The notes under the pieces were generated by a model. The model saw only the letters and a list, made by a program, of their open reading frames with translations. It was not told the origin of the DNA and searched no databases. The translations under genes were made by a program, and so were the position numbers. A stretch of 64,000 nucleotides of DNA from Paramicrobacterium fandaimingii (lineage in GTDB: Bacteria; Actinomycetota; Actinomycetes; Actinomycetales; Microbacteriaceae): positions 3,534,001 to 3,598,000 of the forward strand of contig NZ_CP061170.1 of NCBI RefSeq assembly GCF_011751745.2, read 5' to 3'. Positions 1-7,843 of the stretch are shown in pieces. Each line of letters begins with the position of its first letter. The first letter of the stretch is position 1.

Positions 1-142
1 CGGTGGCCAGAGTCTCGTCATCCGGATGCGCGTGCACGAACAGCACGTGGCGAACGTCGTCGAGCACGGTGCCGTCAGTGTCGAACCCGTGCGCCAGGCC
101 CTGAGACTCGTCGCTCTCACTCGACGTGCCACCGTGCGGCAT
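1..142 (-). CDS. mshB: PIG-L family deacetylase, probable MshB (5' end only)
   Basis: The first 47 codons of a gene running off the left edge. After about 30 variable residues comes VLFVHAHPDDET, the N-terminal zinc-binding motif (H-x-x-DD) of LmbE/PIG-L deacetylases. MshB removes the acetyl group from GlcNAc-inositol, the second dedicated step of mycothiol synthesis. It starts 6 nt after the stop of the MshA-like gene on the same strand, so the two are surely co-transcribed and the pathway link supports the name. The rest of the protein lies outside the window, so MshB cannot be separated from other PIG-L enzymes (for example Mca) by sequence here; the mshA context favours MshB. Confidence 0.8.
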   Translation of the reverse strand, partial: MPHGGTSSESDESQGLAHGFDTDGTVLDDVRHVLFVHAHPDDETLAT

Positions 143-147
143 CCCGG

Positions 148-1341
148 TCACGCCTGCCGCCCCAGAAGTTTCTCGTAAACGGCGACGGTGCCCTGCGCCG
201 TGCGCTCCCACGTGAACTGCAGTGCACGCTCGCGACCTGCCGCGCCGAGCTCGGCGCATCGTTCCGGGTCGCGCAACAGCGTGGAGATGGTGCCGGCCCA
301 CGCGCTGGGTTCGCGCACCGGAACAAGAATGCCCGTCTGGCCGTCGACGACAGCCTCACGCAGCCCACCGGCATCCGATGCTACAACGGGCGTTCCGCAC
401 GCCTGCGCCTCGAGAGCGATGAGCCCGAAGGTTTCGGAGTGCGACGGCACAAGGGCAATGCGCGCGCCCCGCAGCAGATCGGCGAGCGCGTCTCGCGCCT
501 GAGGCCCGATGAAGTGCACGCGGTCAGCAACGCCAAGCCCCTCGGCGAGAGCGCGCAGTTTGTCGGGGTAGTCGTCGAATCCCGTCGTCGCCCCGCCAGA
601 AACGATGAGGTCAGGTCGGCCCGACTTCGGCAGCTCTGCGAGCGTCTTGATCGCGAGGTCGAGGCCCTTGAGCGGTTCAAGCCGCGCGGCTGCGAGCAGA
701 TACCCGGCGTCTCCTGTCGAAGCATCCGGAGTCTCGTGTGGGCTGAACTGCGCCGCATCCACCCCGGGGGCGACGGTGATGACGCGGGCTGGATCGGCTC
801 CGAGGCGCGTGATCACTGTCTCGCGCTCAGCGTCGCTCACGGTGATGATCGCGTCGGAGCGCTGGGCGAGCAGCTCTTCGCCGGCGAGGCGACCGGGGGA
901 CTCTGGCCGCTCGCCCTCAGACAGCGGAGTCGTGTGGGCCGCGGCGATCGAGTGAAAACTCTGAACGTGAGGGATGCCGTGGTGCTGCGCGAGCTCGAGG
1001 GCGGCCATGCCGCTGAACCAGTGGTGCGAGTGGATGACGTCGTAGGGGCCGAGGTGGCGCATGGCGCCGCCGAACTCGGCGATGTACTCCTCGTGGTCAC
1101 CCTTGACACGGCGCTCGGGCGGGCCTGCATGCAGCTGCCTCAGTGTGATGCGCTCGGCCACCTCGACGGCATCTGGGGCATCGGGCGACGAGCGACGCGT
1201 GAGCACGTCGACGTGGTGGCCGAGTTCCGCCAGCGCGAGGGCTGTGTGGCGCACAGCAACGTTCATGCCGCCGACGTCGCCGGTGCCCGGATCGTCGTTG
1301 GGCGACGTGTGCAGGCTGACGAGGGCGAGGCGAAGGGGCAT
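148..1341 (-). CDS. mshA: D-inositol-3-phosphate glycosyltransferase MshA
   Basis: A 397-residue GT4 (GT-B fold) glycosyltransferase. Near the N-terminus HTSPNDDPGTGDVGGMNV (residues 11-28) matches the MshA nucleotide-sugar loop, followed by HSHHWFSG and, in the C-terminal half, ARLEPLKG and the EAQACGTPVVASDAGG donor-binding loop. MshA joins GlcNAc from UDP-GlcNAc to inositol-3-phosphate, the first step of mycothiol synthesis. The length is slightly under that of known MshA proteins (about 420-480 residues). A PIG-L deacetylase begins 6 nt downstream on the same strand, which fits mshA-mshB. The ATG at 1341 is directly upstream of the conserved N-terminal strand. Confidence 0.85.
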   Translation of the reverse strand: MPLRLALVSLHTSPNDDPGTGDVGGMNVAVRHTALALAELGHHVDVLTRRSSPDAPDAVEVAERITLRQLHAGPPERRVKGDHEEYIAEFGGAMRHLGPYDVIHSHHWFSGMAALELAQHHGIPHVQSFHSIAAAHTTPLSEGERPESPGRLAGEELLAQRSDAIITVSDAERETVITRLGADPARVITVAPGVDAAQFSPHETPDASTGDAGYLLAAARLEPLKGLDLAIKTLAELPKSGRPDLIVSGGATTGFDDYPDKLRALAEGLGVADRVHFIGPQARDALADLLRGARIALVPSHSETFGLIALEAQACGTPVVASDAGGLREAVVDGQTGILVPVREPSAWAGTISTLLRDPERCAELGAAGRERALQFTWERTAQGTVAVYEKLLGRQA

Positions 1342-1508
1342 GCTCCCAGCCTAAGCCGCGCGGTTGTGCGTGCGGTCGGTGGTGGATGTTTGCCCGTCCA
1401 CAGGGATCGGTGGGATTCCGTTTTTCCACAGCTCGCTCCTGTCGGCGATGTTGCCTCATTCGCGCCGCTACGCTCCAGGCGTCCCTAGCTTGACGAAAGG
1501 TGGCATTA

Positions 1509-1661
1509 ATGACACCATACAAAGTGCGCGAGATCGTGAACGCGATGCAACGAGCACCGGCGAATGTTCATTATCGAAACCTCGCGCAGGTGTGTGAGCA
1601 CTATTTTGGGCCGCTTGCCGCCATACGAAAAATGGAGGGCGACGATGATTCCCGCCGTTGA
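1509..1661 (+). pseudogene. hicA-like toxin remnant with internal deletion
   Basis: A 50-codon ORF with a good ribosome site (GAAAGG, 9 nt before ATG). Residues 1-34 resemble the N-terminal helix region of actinobacterial HicA toxins (KVREIVNAM, LAQVCEHYFG). Residues 35-50 (LAAIRKMEGDDD...) look like the C-terminal helix of the same family. The core between them is missing: the RNA-binding beta strands with the catalytic Gly-x-Ser-His and the following basic strand, roughly 40 residues. The reading frame stays open, so this looks like an in-frame internal deletion. The stop overlaps the hicB start by 17 nt, as in a normal hicAB operon. The family assignment comes from memory of HicA sequences, not a search. 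Confidence 0.6.
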
Positions 1662-1977
1662 AAAGTACGCGTACCGTGTGCTCTGGTCACCCGAAGACGA
1701 CGCACACGTTGGCCTTGTTTCCGAATTTCCCTCGCTCTCGTGGATCGACGACGACGCCGTCGCCGCGCTGAGGGGTATACGCGACCTCGTCTCCGAGACC
1801 CTCAATGAGATGGCGGCTGCTGGCGACGAGCCACCGCGCCCGATCGCGGACCGGCAATACAGCGGTTCATTCAAACTGCGAATCCCACCCGAGCTTCACC
1901 GCACCCTGACGATTGAAGCTGCCGAGCAGAAGGTCAGCCTGAACCGCCTCATCAACATGCGCCTCGGGTCAGCGTAG
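1645..1977 (+). CDS. hicB: HicB-type antitoxin
   Basis: A 110-residue protein with the HicB partial RNase-H-like fold (YRVLWSPEDDAHVGLVSEFPSLSW), a central linker, and a C-terminal ribbon-helix-helix-like segment (FKLRIPPELHRTLTIEAAEQ, then SLNRLINMRL). HicB neutralises HicA mRNA interferase and represses the operon. Start chosen at ATG 1645, which overlaps the end of the hicA remnant as in an ordinary hicAB pair; an upstream in-frame ATG at 1564 would add unrelated residues. Its partner has lost its core, so this antitoxin is probably orphaned. It may persist as a DNA-binding regulator or as immunity against another HicA. Confidence 0.75.
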   Translation: MIPAVEKYAYRVLWSPEDDAHVGLVSEFPSLSWIDDDAVAALRGIRDLVSETLNEMAAAGDEPPRPIADRQYSGSFKLRIPPELHRTLTIEAAEQKVSLNRLINMRLGSA

Positions 1978-2004
1978 TGTCAGGCCACGCCATAGAGTCG
2001 ACGT

Positions 2005-2328
2005 ATGCCCGCCGATCGCCGCACCGCTGAGTTCTACCGCGACCAGCTCGCCGATCTCGGCGACATCACGATTGCGCGCATGTTCGGCGGCTGGGGGCTG
2101 CGGCTGCACGGTCAGTTTCTCGGCGCGATACTCGATGACGTCTTCTACCTCAAGGTCGAGCCATTCGCCCTCGATGCAATGATCGCGCAGGGCGGCCACC
2201 CGTTCACATACACGCGCCCGAGCGGCAAGCGCGTCACGATCGACAAATGGTGTTCGGTGCCCGACGACTACCTCGACAACGCGGCATCCCTCACCGAGTT
2301 TGTGCGCAACATGACGGGCGTGCTCTGA
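2005..2328 (+). CDS. TfoX/Sxy N-terminal domain protein
   Basis: A 107-residue protein that is almost entirely a TfoX N-terminal domain: ITIARMFGGWGLRLHGQFLGAILDDVFYLKV is the conserved family core, ending in an aromatic-rich segment. In Haemophilus and E. coli TfoX/Sxy activates competence genes. The short single-domain actinobacterial forms have no proven role. It is followed by a strong hairpin shared with the convergent PLP-enzyme gene. A second, more divergent TfoX-domain gene lies at 33820. Function not inferable beyond family. Confidence 0.75.
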   Translation: MPADRRTAEFYRDQLADLGDITIARMFGGWGLRLHGQFLGAILDDVFYLKVEPFALDAMIAQGGHPFTYTRPSGKRVTIDKWCSVPDDYLDNAASLTEFVRNMTGVL

Positions 2329-2406
2329 CTGCCTGCGCACACGCACCCAGCGCATGCTGCGGCGTTCGCGTCAGCTTGCGCCCCAAATGAACACGTTCAT
2401 AAGTCA

Positions 2407-2442
2407 AAGAATGCTCTGAAACCGCCGTCTCAGAGCATTCTT
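2407..2442. terminator. Bidirectional hairpin terminator
   Basis: Perfect 13-bp inverted repeat (AAGAATGCTCTGA / TCAGAGCATTCTT) around a 10-nt loop, between the TfoX-like gene (+) and the Cys/Met PLP-enzyme gene (-), which converge here. A-rich and T-rich flanks on each side fit termination in both directions. Confidence 0.8.
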
Positions 2443-2477
2443 CGACCTCTGAACGGTCACGGATCAGGACAGGGCCA

Positions 2478-3689
2478 TCAGCTCGGGCCGAACGTGGCAT
2501 CGAGCGCAGCATCCAGATCGGCGATGATGTCTGCCGGGTCTTCGAGACCCACTGAGAACCTCAGGTGCCCGTAGCGCTTGAACTCATCAGGATAGTGCTG
2601 CACGCGCGGCCCCATCGTACCCACATGGACGATGAGCGACTCATCGTGGCCGAGCGAAACAGCGGATGTGATCAGGCGAAGGTTTGCGACGAAACGGTTC
2701 TGCGTGTCGGGGTCGCCGTCGACGGCGAACGCCAACACCGCGCCATAGCCACGGCCGCCGAACTGCCGCGCCGCCACGTCATGCTGCGGATGCGAGTCGA
2801 GCCCCGGATACGCCACGTACGCAACGCGCGGGTCGGCGTCGAGGTGCGCCGCGATCTGCTCGGCGCTCGCGAGATGCTGCCGCAGCCGCAACGGCAGCGT
2901 GACGGATCCGCGCATGATGAGCCACGCGTTGAACGGCGAGATTGTGCCGCCCACGTCGACCATGGCCTCGGCCTTGATTGTCCCAACCAGCTCGGCACTG
3001 CCGATCACAGCGCCGCCCATCGCGTCGCCGTGCCCGTTGATGTACTTCGTGAGGGAGTGCACAACCAGGTCGGCACCGTCTGCGAGCGGCCGGTAGAGCG
3101 GAGGCGGCGTGAACGTCGAGTCGACGGTGAGCAGCGCGCCTGCAGCGTGGGCCACGGCTGCGACCGCGGCAATGTCGGTGACCTTCGTCGTCGGATTGCC
3201 GATCGCCTCGACGTGCACGAGCTTCGTGTTCGGGCGCATCGCTGCGGCGACAGCATCCGGATCACTCGTGTCGACGAATGTCGCCTCGATACCGTACTTC
3301 ACCGGCAGCAGATCGGTGAAGAGCTTCCAGATCGCCTCATACGTCACATCGCCAACAACAACGTGGTCGCCGCTCTTCAGATGCGTGAAGAACACGGCGT
3401 GCAGCGCGGCAACGCCCGATGCGAGCACGACGGCGTCTTCGCCGCCCTCAAGCGTCGCGAGCTTCGACTGCAGCGCCTCTTGGTTCGTGCCGGTGTTGCG
3501 CGTGTACGTCTTGGTGTCGGTGTTCGACCAGCTCAGGCTCGAGGGGTCATCGGGCAGCGCGTAGGAGTTCGCCATGACGATCGGTGTGCGAATCGCGCCC
3601 GACCCGGCGTCGATGGCGTTGCCGGCATGCACCGCCTGCGTCAAGAATTGCAGTGTCGAGGGGTCGTGAGCATCGGGTCGCGGCGTCAT
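2478..3689 (-). CDS. Cys/Met metabolism PLP-dependent enzyme (cystathionine gamma-lyase/synthase family)
   Basis: 403 residues of the trans-sulfuration PLP family (fold type I). The Schiff-base lysine is K215 in VVHSLTKYINGHGDAMGG; EAIGNPTTKV and TVDSTFTPP are the cofactor-phosphate and Asp segments; the C-terminal substrate part ends RFSVGLEDPADIIADLDAAL. Members perform gamma-replacement or gamma-elimination on homoserine esters, cystathionine or methionine. Which reaction applies here cannot be told from sequence alone (MetB, MetZ, cystathionine gamma-lyase or methionine gamma-lyase). Monocistronic; its 3' end meets a shared terminator. A SAM-sensing riboswitch lies about 1 kb upstream but faces away and does not control this gene. 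Confidence 0.85.
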   Translation of the reverse strand: MTPRPDAHDPSTLQFLTQAVHAGNAIDAGSGAIRTPIVMANSYALPDDPSSLSWSNTDTKTYTRNTGTNQEALQSKLATLEGGEDAVVLASGVAALHAVFFTHLKSGDHVVVGDVTYEAIWKLFTDLLPVKYGIEATFVDTSDPDAVAAAMRPNTKLVHVEAIGNPTTKVTDIAAVAAVAHAAGALLTVDSTFTPPPLYRPLADGADLVVHSLTKYINGHGDAMGGAVIGSAELVGTIKAEAMVDVGGTISPFNAWLIMRGSVTLPLRLRQHLASAEQIAAHLDADPRVAYVAYPGLDSHPQHDVAARQFGGRGYGAVLAFAVDGDPDTQNRFVANLRLITSAVSLGHDESLIVHVGTMGPRVQHYPDEFKRYGHLRFSVGLEDPADIIADLDAALDATFGPS

Positions 3690-3829
3690 ACGTCAACGCT
3701 ACGGCCGACGCGGGGCTGCGCGGCGAGTATTACAGAGAATGGATGCTGTCGGCGCGTTCAGGTGTCACAAAGTGCGCATAGCCGCCCCCGGAGACGCCGT
3801 TTTTGCCAGATGAACTGGTTCGCGCAGCA

Positions 3830-4012
3830 TCAACGCTCGCTCGGCACCACGATCCACATCACGATGTAGATGATGAACTGCGGCCCCGGAATGAGGCAGC
3901 TCAAAATGGCAAGCAGCCGAACGACGTTGGGACTCATGTTGAAGCGCAGGGCGAGCGCGGCACACACGCCAGCGATGACGCGGCCGCGGCGAGGACGATA
4001 TAAGGAGTTCAT
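3830..4012 (-). CDS. PspC domain small membrane protein
   Basis: A 60-residue protein: basic N-terminus with the PspC signature (LYRPRRGRVIAGVCAALALRF), a short loop (NMSPNVVRLL) and one hydrophobic segment to the C-terminus. PspC-domain proteins sense membrane stress; in actinobacteria many are single-domain and uncharacterised. A GGAG lies 2 nt before the ATG, close but usable. Transcribed in the same direction as the three-helix membrane protein upstream (4166-4621), with 153 nt between them. Confidence 0.8.
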   Translation of the reverse strand: MNSLYRPRRGRVIAGVCAALALRFNMSPNVVRLLAILSCLIPGPQFIIYIVMWIVVPSER

Positions 4013-4165
4013 GACTCCATCCTGCGTCGCCGAACGCGGCTTGTCACCCGATTTCGCCCGGAATCACCCTTGAGAGGGAGCAGGTTGATACCGGAGTGGC
4101 ACACACCTCGATACTCGAAGGCGGTCTGCTCCACCACCACCGCCGTGGCTTCCCACGGGTATTTC

Positions 4166-4621
4166 CTACGGAATCACGAGAATCACAGCGGCAAGTCCGC
4201 AGAGCACTCCAGCCGCGATTGGCCACCATGTCGTAGCGTTGACGGCGCGCACGACCGGCATCGTGGACGCGACGTCCCCGATCACAGCCGTGGGAATGGG
4301 ATCCCGAGGAGCGTCCCAAACGACGCGCAGGTCGCTGAGCTGCTCCGCCGAGAATGGCCGTTCTGCCGCGAATTCGACGTCGGACGCCAGCCGATGCAGC
4401 TGACGCCGATACCACCAGACCGTGCCGTACATCTCGAGAAAATAGCAGCCGAGCAAGGCAAACCACGCTCCAACCGGAATCATCACCGCTTCCCCCAGCT
4501 GAGTCGCCACCCAGAGTCCCGCACAGATGAGCGCGAGACCCAACGGAAGCCAGCAGGCGAAGAAGATCACGTTCGCCCGCGAGGTCTGTCGCCGATAGTA
4601 AGCCAAGGTGGACGCAGTCAT
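4166..4621 (-). CDS. Uncharacterised membrane protein, three predicted helices
   Basis: 151 residues from ATG 4621 (GGAG just upstream). Two hydrophobic segments near the N-terminus (about residues 18-43 and 45-68) form a hairpin; a polar stretch of about 60 residues with Trp/Arg-rich WWYRRQLHRL follows; a third segment closes the protein. This layout resembles small actinobacterial membrane proteins of unknown function. A longer frame upstream of 4621 exists but adds unrelated basic residues and runs into the riboswitch promoter region. No function can be assigned. Confidence 0.6.
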   Translation of the reverse strand: MTASTLAYYRRQTSRANVIFFACWLPLGLALICAGLWVATQLGEAVMIPVGAWFALLGCYFLEMYGTVWWYRRQLHRLASDVEFAAERPFSAEQLSDLRVVWDAPRDPIPTAVIGDVASTMPVVRAVNATTWWPIAAGVLCGLAAVILVIP

Positions 4622-4724
4622 AGCTCCAGTCTGACGTACCCGCAGGGGCTTCCCGCTGCATCGCGGTAAACGCCCCTCTGACATATTCGCCACTGTGCAG
4701 GCAGGCGGGTCTATTCTGACAACA

Positions 4725-4853
4725 GGTTCACGAGATGCAGCTGTCGGTACCTGGCTGGCTGCACGGCAACCCTGTCCATCGACTGGGGTGCCCCGGGGGA
4801 AGAACCGGCGCCGCCGCACCTGCGGAGCGCAAGTCGTTGGAGGCACCGCCTCC
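4725..4853 (+). promoter_or_regulatory. SAM-IV riboswitch with expression platform
   Basis: GGTTC (4725-4729) pairs with GAACC (4802-4806) as P1. Between them are the SAM-IV core elements in order: CACGAG, a GCAGC/GGCTGC stem, CGGCAACCCT, and GGGGTGCCCCGGG. Downstream hairpin CCGCA/TGCGG (4814-4825) matches the extra 3' stem typical of SAM-IV. A final hairpin GGAGGC/GCCTCC (4839-4853) lies just before the GTGAGG ribosome site (4859-4864). CCTC of that hairpin could instead pair with GAGG of the ribosome site, a plausible translational switch (inference). A -10-like TATTCT is at 4712-4717. SAM-IV represses sulfur-metabolism genes in actinomycetes when SAM is high. Confidence 0.9.
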
Positions 4854-4870
4854 GGAAAGTGAGGCAGAAA

Positions 4871-5398
4871 ATGCACACAAGAGCACCGCTGTGGCTCGAG
4901 ACGCCAACGCCGTCTGTTCCGAGGGCGACGTCACTTGATCAGCTGGCGTACCGCGGGCCGACTGCGCCATTGCGCATCGTCGTGCTTGACGGGCAGCCCA
5001 CGACCGAGGTCTTCGACGTGGCCGCCGCGCCCCACGAGATTCCGATTGCCGAGCAGCACGACTGGGCGGCGGCGTTTGCCGAACTGCCTCCGCGCATCGT
5101 CGGCTTCTTCGAGCAGCGCGCGGCAGACCAGTGCCTCGCCGACGGGGCGCCGCTGCCCAGCTGGCTGCAGCGCGACATCGTTGAGTGGACGGATGCCGGC
5201 TTCACGCCGTCGCGCTACCGCGACCTCGCCGCCGCGCTCCGTGAGCTGGAACAGCATCCATCGCACCTGTCCCACGACACCGACCGGAGTGCGCACCCCC
5301 GGCTCCGCGCCGAGCACTGGGCTGACTGGGCCGAGCGCGTCGCTGCGGGTGGCGACGCCGTGATCGAGGCCACCGTCGTGCTCGACGGGCTGCACTGA
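4871..5398 (+). CDS. Unknown protein under SAM-IV riboswitch control
   Basis: 175 residues, no family recognised. Start ATG 4871 is set by GTGAGG 6 nt upstream; a GTG at 4859 would lie inside that ribosome site. After a Pro-rich start comes a beta-rich stretch (LRIVVLDGQPTTEVFDVAA), then helical segments with AAFAELPPRIVGFFEQRAAD and LRAEHWADWAERVA. There is no signal peptide or membrane segment, so it is probably cytosolic. The riboswitch immediately upstream implies a role in methionine, SAM, cysteine or sulfur uptake or salvage. Followed by a palindromic repeat at 5463. The protein itself is genuinely unassigned. Confidence 0.7.
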   Translation: MHTRAPLWLETPTPSVPRATSLDQLAYRGPTAPLRIVVLDGQPTTEVFDVAAAPHEIPIAEQHDWAAAFAELPPRIVGFFEQRAADQCLADGAPLPSWLQRDIVEWTDAGFTPSRYRDLAAALRELEQHPSHLSHDTDRSAHPRLRAEHWADWAERVAAGGDAVIEATVVLDGLH

Positions 5399-5462
5399 GC
5401 CTCGCTTCTGTGCCTCAGAACAGCGCACCCACGCTGCTCAACGTCGCACCTGCCCCGCTAAT

Positions 5463-5518
5463 CGTGTGCCGATTTTTGCTATCTCACCAGCGCTGGAAAT
5501 AGCAAAAAGCGGCACACG
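5463..5518. repeat. Dispersed palindromic element, copy A
   Basis: 20-bp arms (5463-5482 CGTGTGCCGATTTTTGCTAT; 5499-5518) match at 19 of 20 positions; the tip carries CCAGCGCTGG. Same outer sequence and same 56-bp length class as copies at 22925, 27146 and 28621. Sits 64 nt after the SAM-IV-controlled gene and before the DUF817 gene, so it may also terminate transcription. Confidence 0.8.
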
Positions 5519-5589
5519 TTTTGTCGGCGCGAGCAGCAGGGCACAGCATCCGCGGCATCTGCCCAGCAAACCAGAGCTACTCTGCCGAA

Positions 5590-6477
5590 ATGGCACTGCG
5601 ACCCGATCTGACCGCACTCGAGCGGCGCATCGATGACGCTGCCAACCGGCTTCTCGAGCGCGCTCCAGACAGCCGACTCTGGGGCGCACTCGTCGAGTTT
5701 CTGGTGTTCGGCGCCAAGCAGGCGTGGGCGTGCATCTTCGGCGGGATGCTGCTCGCGGTCATCCTCGTCGCGCGACTCGTGTACCCAGACGACGCGTGGC
5801 TCGCCCGCAACGATGCCCTCACCATCGCGGCCATCGTGATTCAAGTCGTTATGGTCTGGTCTGGCCTCGAAACCTGGCGCGAACTGCGCGTCATCGTGCT
5901 GTTCCACATCGTCGGCACCGCCATGGAGCTGTTCAAGACCGACGTCGGATCATGGGCCTACGACCCAGGCGGTGTGCTGCGCATTCTCAGCGTTCCGCTG
6001 TTCACCGGGTTCATGTACGGCGCCGTTGGCTCGTACATGGTGCGTGTCTACCGGCTCTTCGATCTGCGGTTCACGCGTTACCCACCGATCTGGCTGACGG
6101 CCGTGATCGCGGCAGGCATCTACATCAACTTCTTCTCACACCACTACATCGTCGACCTGCGCTGGGTGCTGCTCGCCGCCGTGCTTTTCACATTCGGGCT
6201 CTGCACCATGCACTTCCGCGTGTTCAGAAAGACACTCCGGATGCCGCTTGTCGTCGCCTTTGCACTTGTCGCGTTCTTCATCTGGATCGCCGAGAACATC
6301 GGCACCTACTCGGGCGCCTGGCTCTACCCCGGACAGGTAGACGGGTGGCAGATGGTGTCGATCTCGAAGCTCGTGTCGTGGTTTCTGCTCATGATCATCT
6401 CGGTTGTGCTCGTCACGTGGGTGTATCCGCCGAGGCAGCCGGATGCTGTAGCGGCAGCTCCTGCGCCAGCATCCTGA
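5590..6477 (+). CDS. DUF817 family integral membrane protein
   Basis: 295 residues with about eight hydrophobic segments and the family landmarks FLVFGAKQAWACIFGG, ELFKTDVGSWAYD, LFTGFMYGAVGSYM, YINFFSHHYI and IAENIGTYSGAWLYPGQ. These match DUF817, a membrane family of unknown function found as a single gene in many bacteria. The ATG at 5590 precedes a soluble amphipathic N-terminus of about 35 residues; an earlier in-frame start would run into the palindromic repeat. Monocistronic. Conserved Asp, Trp, His and Glu residues within the membrane suggest an enzyme or transporter core, but no activity is known. Confidence 0.8.
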   Translation: MALRPDLTALERRIDDAANRLLERAPDSRLWGALVEFLVFGAKQAWACIFGGMLLAVILVARLVYPDDAWLARNDALTIAAIVIQVVMVWSGLETWRELRVIVLFHIVGTAMELFKTDVGSWAYDPGGVLRILSVPLFTGFMYGAVGSYMVRVYRLFDLRFTRYPPIWLTAVIAAGIYINFFSHHYIVDLRWVLLAAVLFTFGLCTMHFRVFRKTLRMPLVVAFALVAFFIWIAENIGTYSGAWLYPGQVDGWQMVSISKLVSWFLLMIISVVLVTWVYPPRQPDAVAAAPAPAS

Positions 6478-6583
6478 CCTCGAATCGCTCACTTCATGTG
6501 GCGAAGTTTGCGGTTATTCGCGCGGTGCGACGACAATTTGTGACACATCAGTTCGTCTTCGCGCCCGTCACAAGGAAGTATCC

Positions 6584-7778
6584 ATGGATCTCAGAATCGG
6601 CATCATCGGCTTCGGCATGCGGGGGACAGAACTCGCCCGCGACGCACACAGGCCAGGCGAGGGCAGCCACGTCGCGGCGGTCTGCGAGATCAGCGAGCGC
6701 GGCCGTGCGGCCGCGGCATCCGAATACCCTGACGCCGTCATCACCGACTCGCTCGAGGAGCTGCTCGCCCAGAACCTCGATGCGGCGATGGTGTTCACCC
6801 CAGACGACGTACACGCACAGACAGCGATCCCGGCCCTCGAGGCAGGCCTCGCCGTGTTCAGCGAGAAGCCCCTTGCCACGAGCATCGCCGATTGCGACGC
6901 CATTCTCGCGGCGGCGCATCGCACGGGAAGCCGGCTCTACGTCGGCCACAACATGCGGCACATGCCCGTCGTCACGCTGATGCGCGACATCATCGCCCGC
7001 GGAACGATCGGCGAGGTCAAGGCCGTGTGGTGCCGCCACTTCGTCGGCCACGGCGGCGACTACTACTTCAAGGACTGGCACGCAGAACGATCGAAGTCGG
7101 TCGGGATGCTGTTGCGGGATGCTGTTGCAGAAGGGCGCGCACGACATCGACGTGATCCACTGGCTCGCCGGCGCGTACAGCACGCACGTGCAGGCGATGG
7201 GCGCGCTCGCTGTGTATGGCGACGTGACTGATCGACGCGACCGCGCGGGCGAGCTGATGGGCGACTGGTTCAGCCTCGACAACTGGCCGCCAACCGAGCA
7301 GACCGGCTTGAACCCGGTGATCGACATCGAAGACATCTCGCAGGTGAACATGCGCCTGCAGGGCGGCGTGCTCGCCTCCTACGAACAGTGCCACTTCACC
7401 CCCGACTACTGGCGCAACTACACAGTGATTGGGACGCACGGCCGACTCGAGAACTTCGGCGACGAATCGGGCTCCGAGGTGGGGGTATGGACGCACAGGC
7501 TGGCCGGTTCGGGCGCGCCGACCGAGACGCACGTTGTTCCCGATGTGGACGGCTCGCACGGCGGCGCCGATTCGCTCATGATCGACGAGTTTCTGCGCTT
7601 TGCGTGCGAGGGCGGCCCGACGACAACGTCAGCCGTCGCCGCGCGCAACGCTGTTGCGACAGGCGTGCTGGCCACGCAATCGATCCGCGGAAACGGCAGC
7701 ACTGTTGCGATTCCGCCCGTTGATGCCGCGATTGCCGCATACTTCGATGCGGATGACGCCGCACGGACGGCACAATAG
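6584..7778 (+). pseudogene. Gfo/Idh/MocA oxidoreductase, frameshifted by a 13-bp duplication
   Basis: Two overlapping frames together encode a complete 393-residue Gfo/Idh/MocA dehydrogenase. The first (6584-7231) has the Rossmann motif RIGIIGFGMRG and the EKP segment (FSEKPLATS); the second (from about 7119) carries GAHDIDVIHWLAG and the C-terminal sheet domain. Between them GGGATGCTGTTGC occurs twice in tandem (7103-7115, 7116-7128). Removing one copy restores SVGMLLQKGAHD and a single frame. AAGGAAG precedes the ATG. It lies 65 nt before tdh-kbl, so it probably belonged to that operon; its substrate is unknown. The shift truncates the protein at about 215 residues unless repaired or a draft-assembly error. 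Confidence 0.85.
7103..7128 (+). repeat. Perfect 13-bp tandem duplication
   Basis: GGGATGCTGTTGC twice, back to back, with no mismatch. A 13-nt insertion shifts the reading frame by +1, and deletion of one unit restores it, so this is the causal lesion of the broken oxidoreductase. Direct repeats of this length can revert by slippage. Confidence 0.95.
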
Positions 7779-7843
7779 CTGCGGAGCCCCACAAGCGCTC
7801 CACACCCCTACGCACCCCACAAGGGAAAGGAGCGAGGACGCCA

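Noticed and set aside
439..1488. Long plus-strand open frame opposite mshA
   Set aside because: Antisense to a gene with clear family motifs; high-GC codon structure produces such frames. No ribosome site or known domain.
4013..4165. Possible riboswitch-like GAGAGGGAGCAGG stretch next to the PspC gene
   Set aside because: The fragments do not assemble into a TPP or other known aptamer core; only chance similarity.
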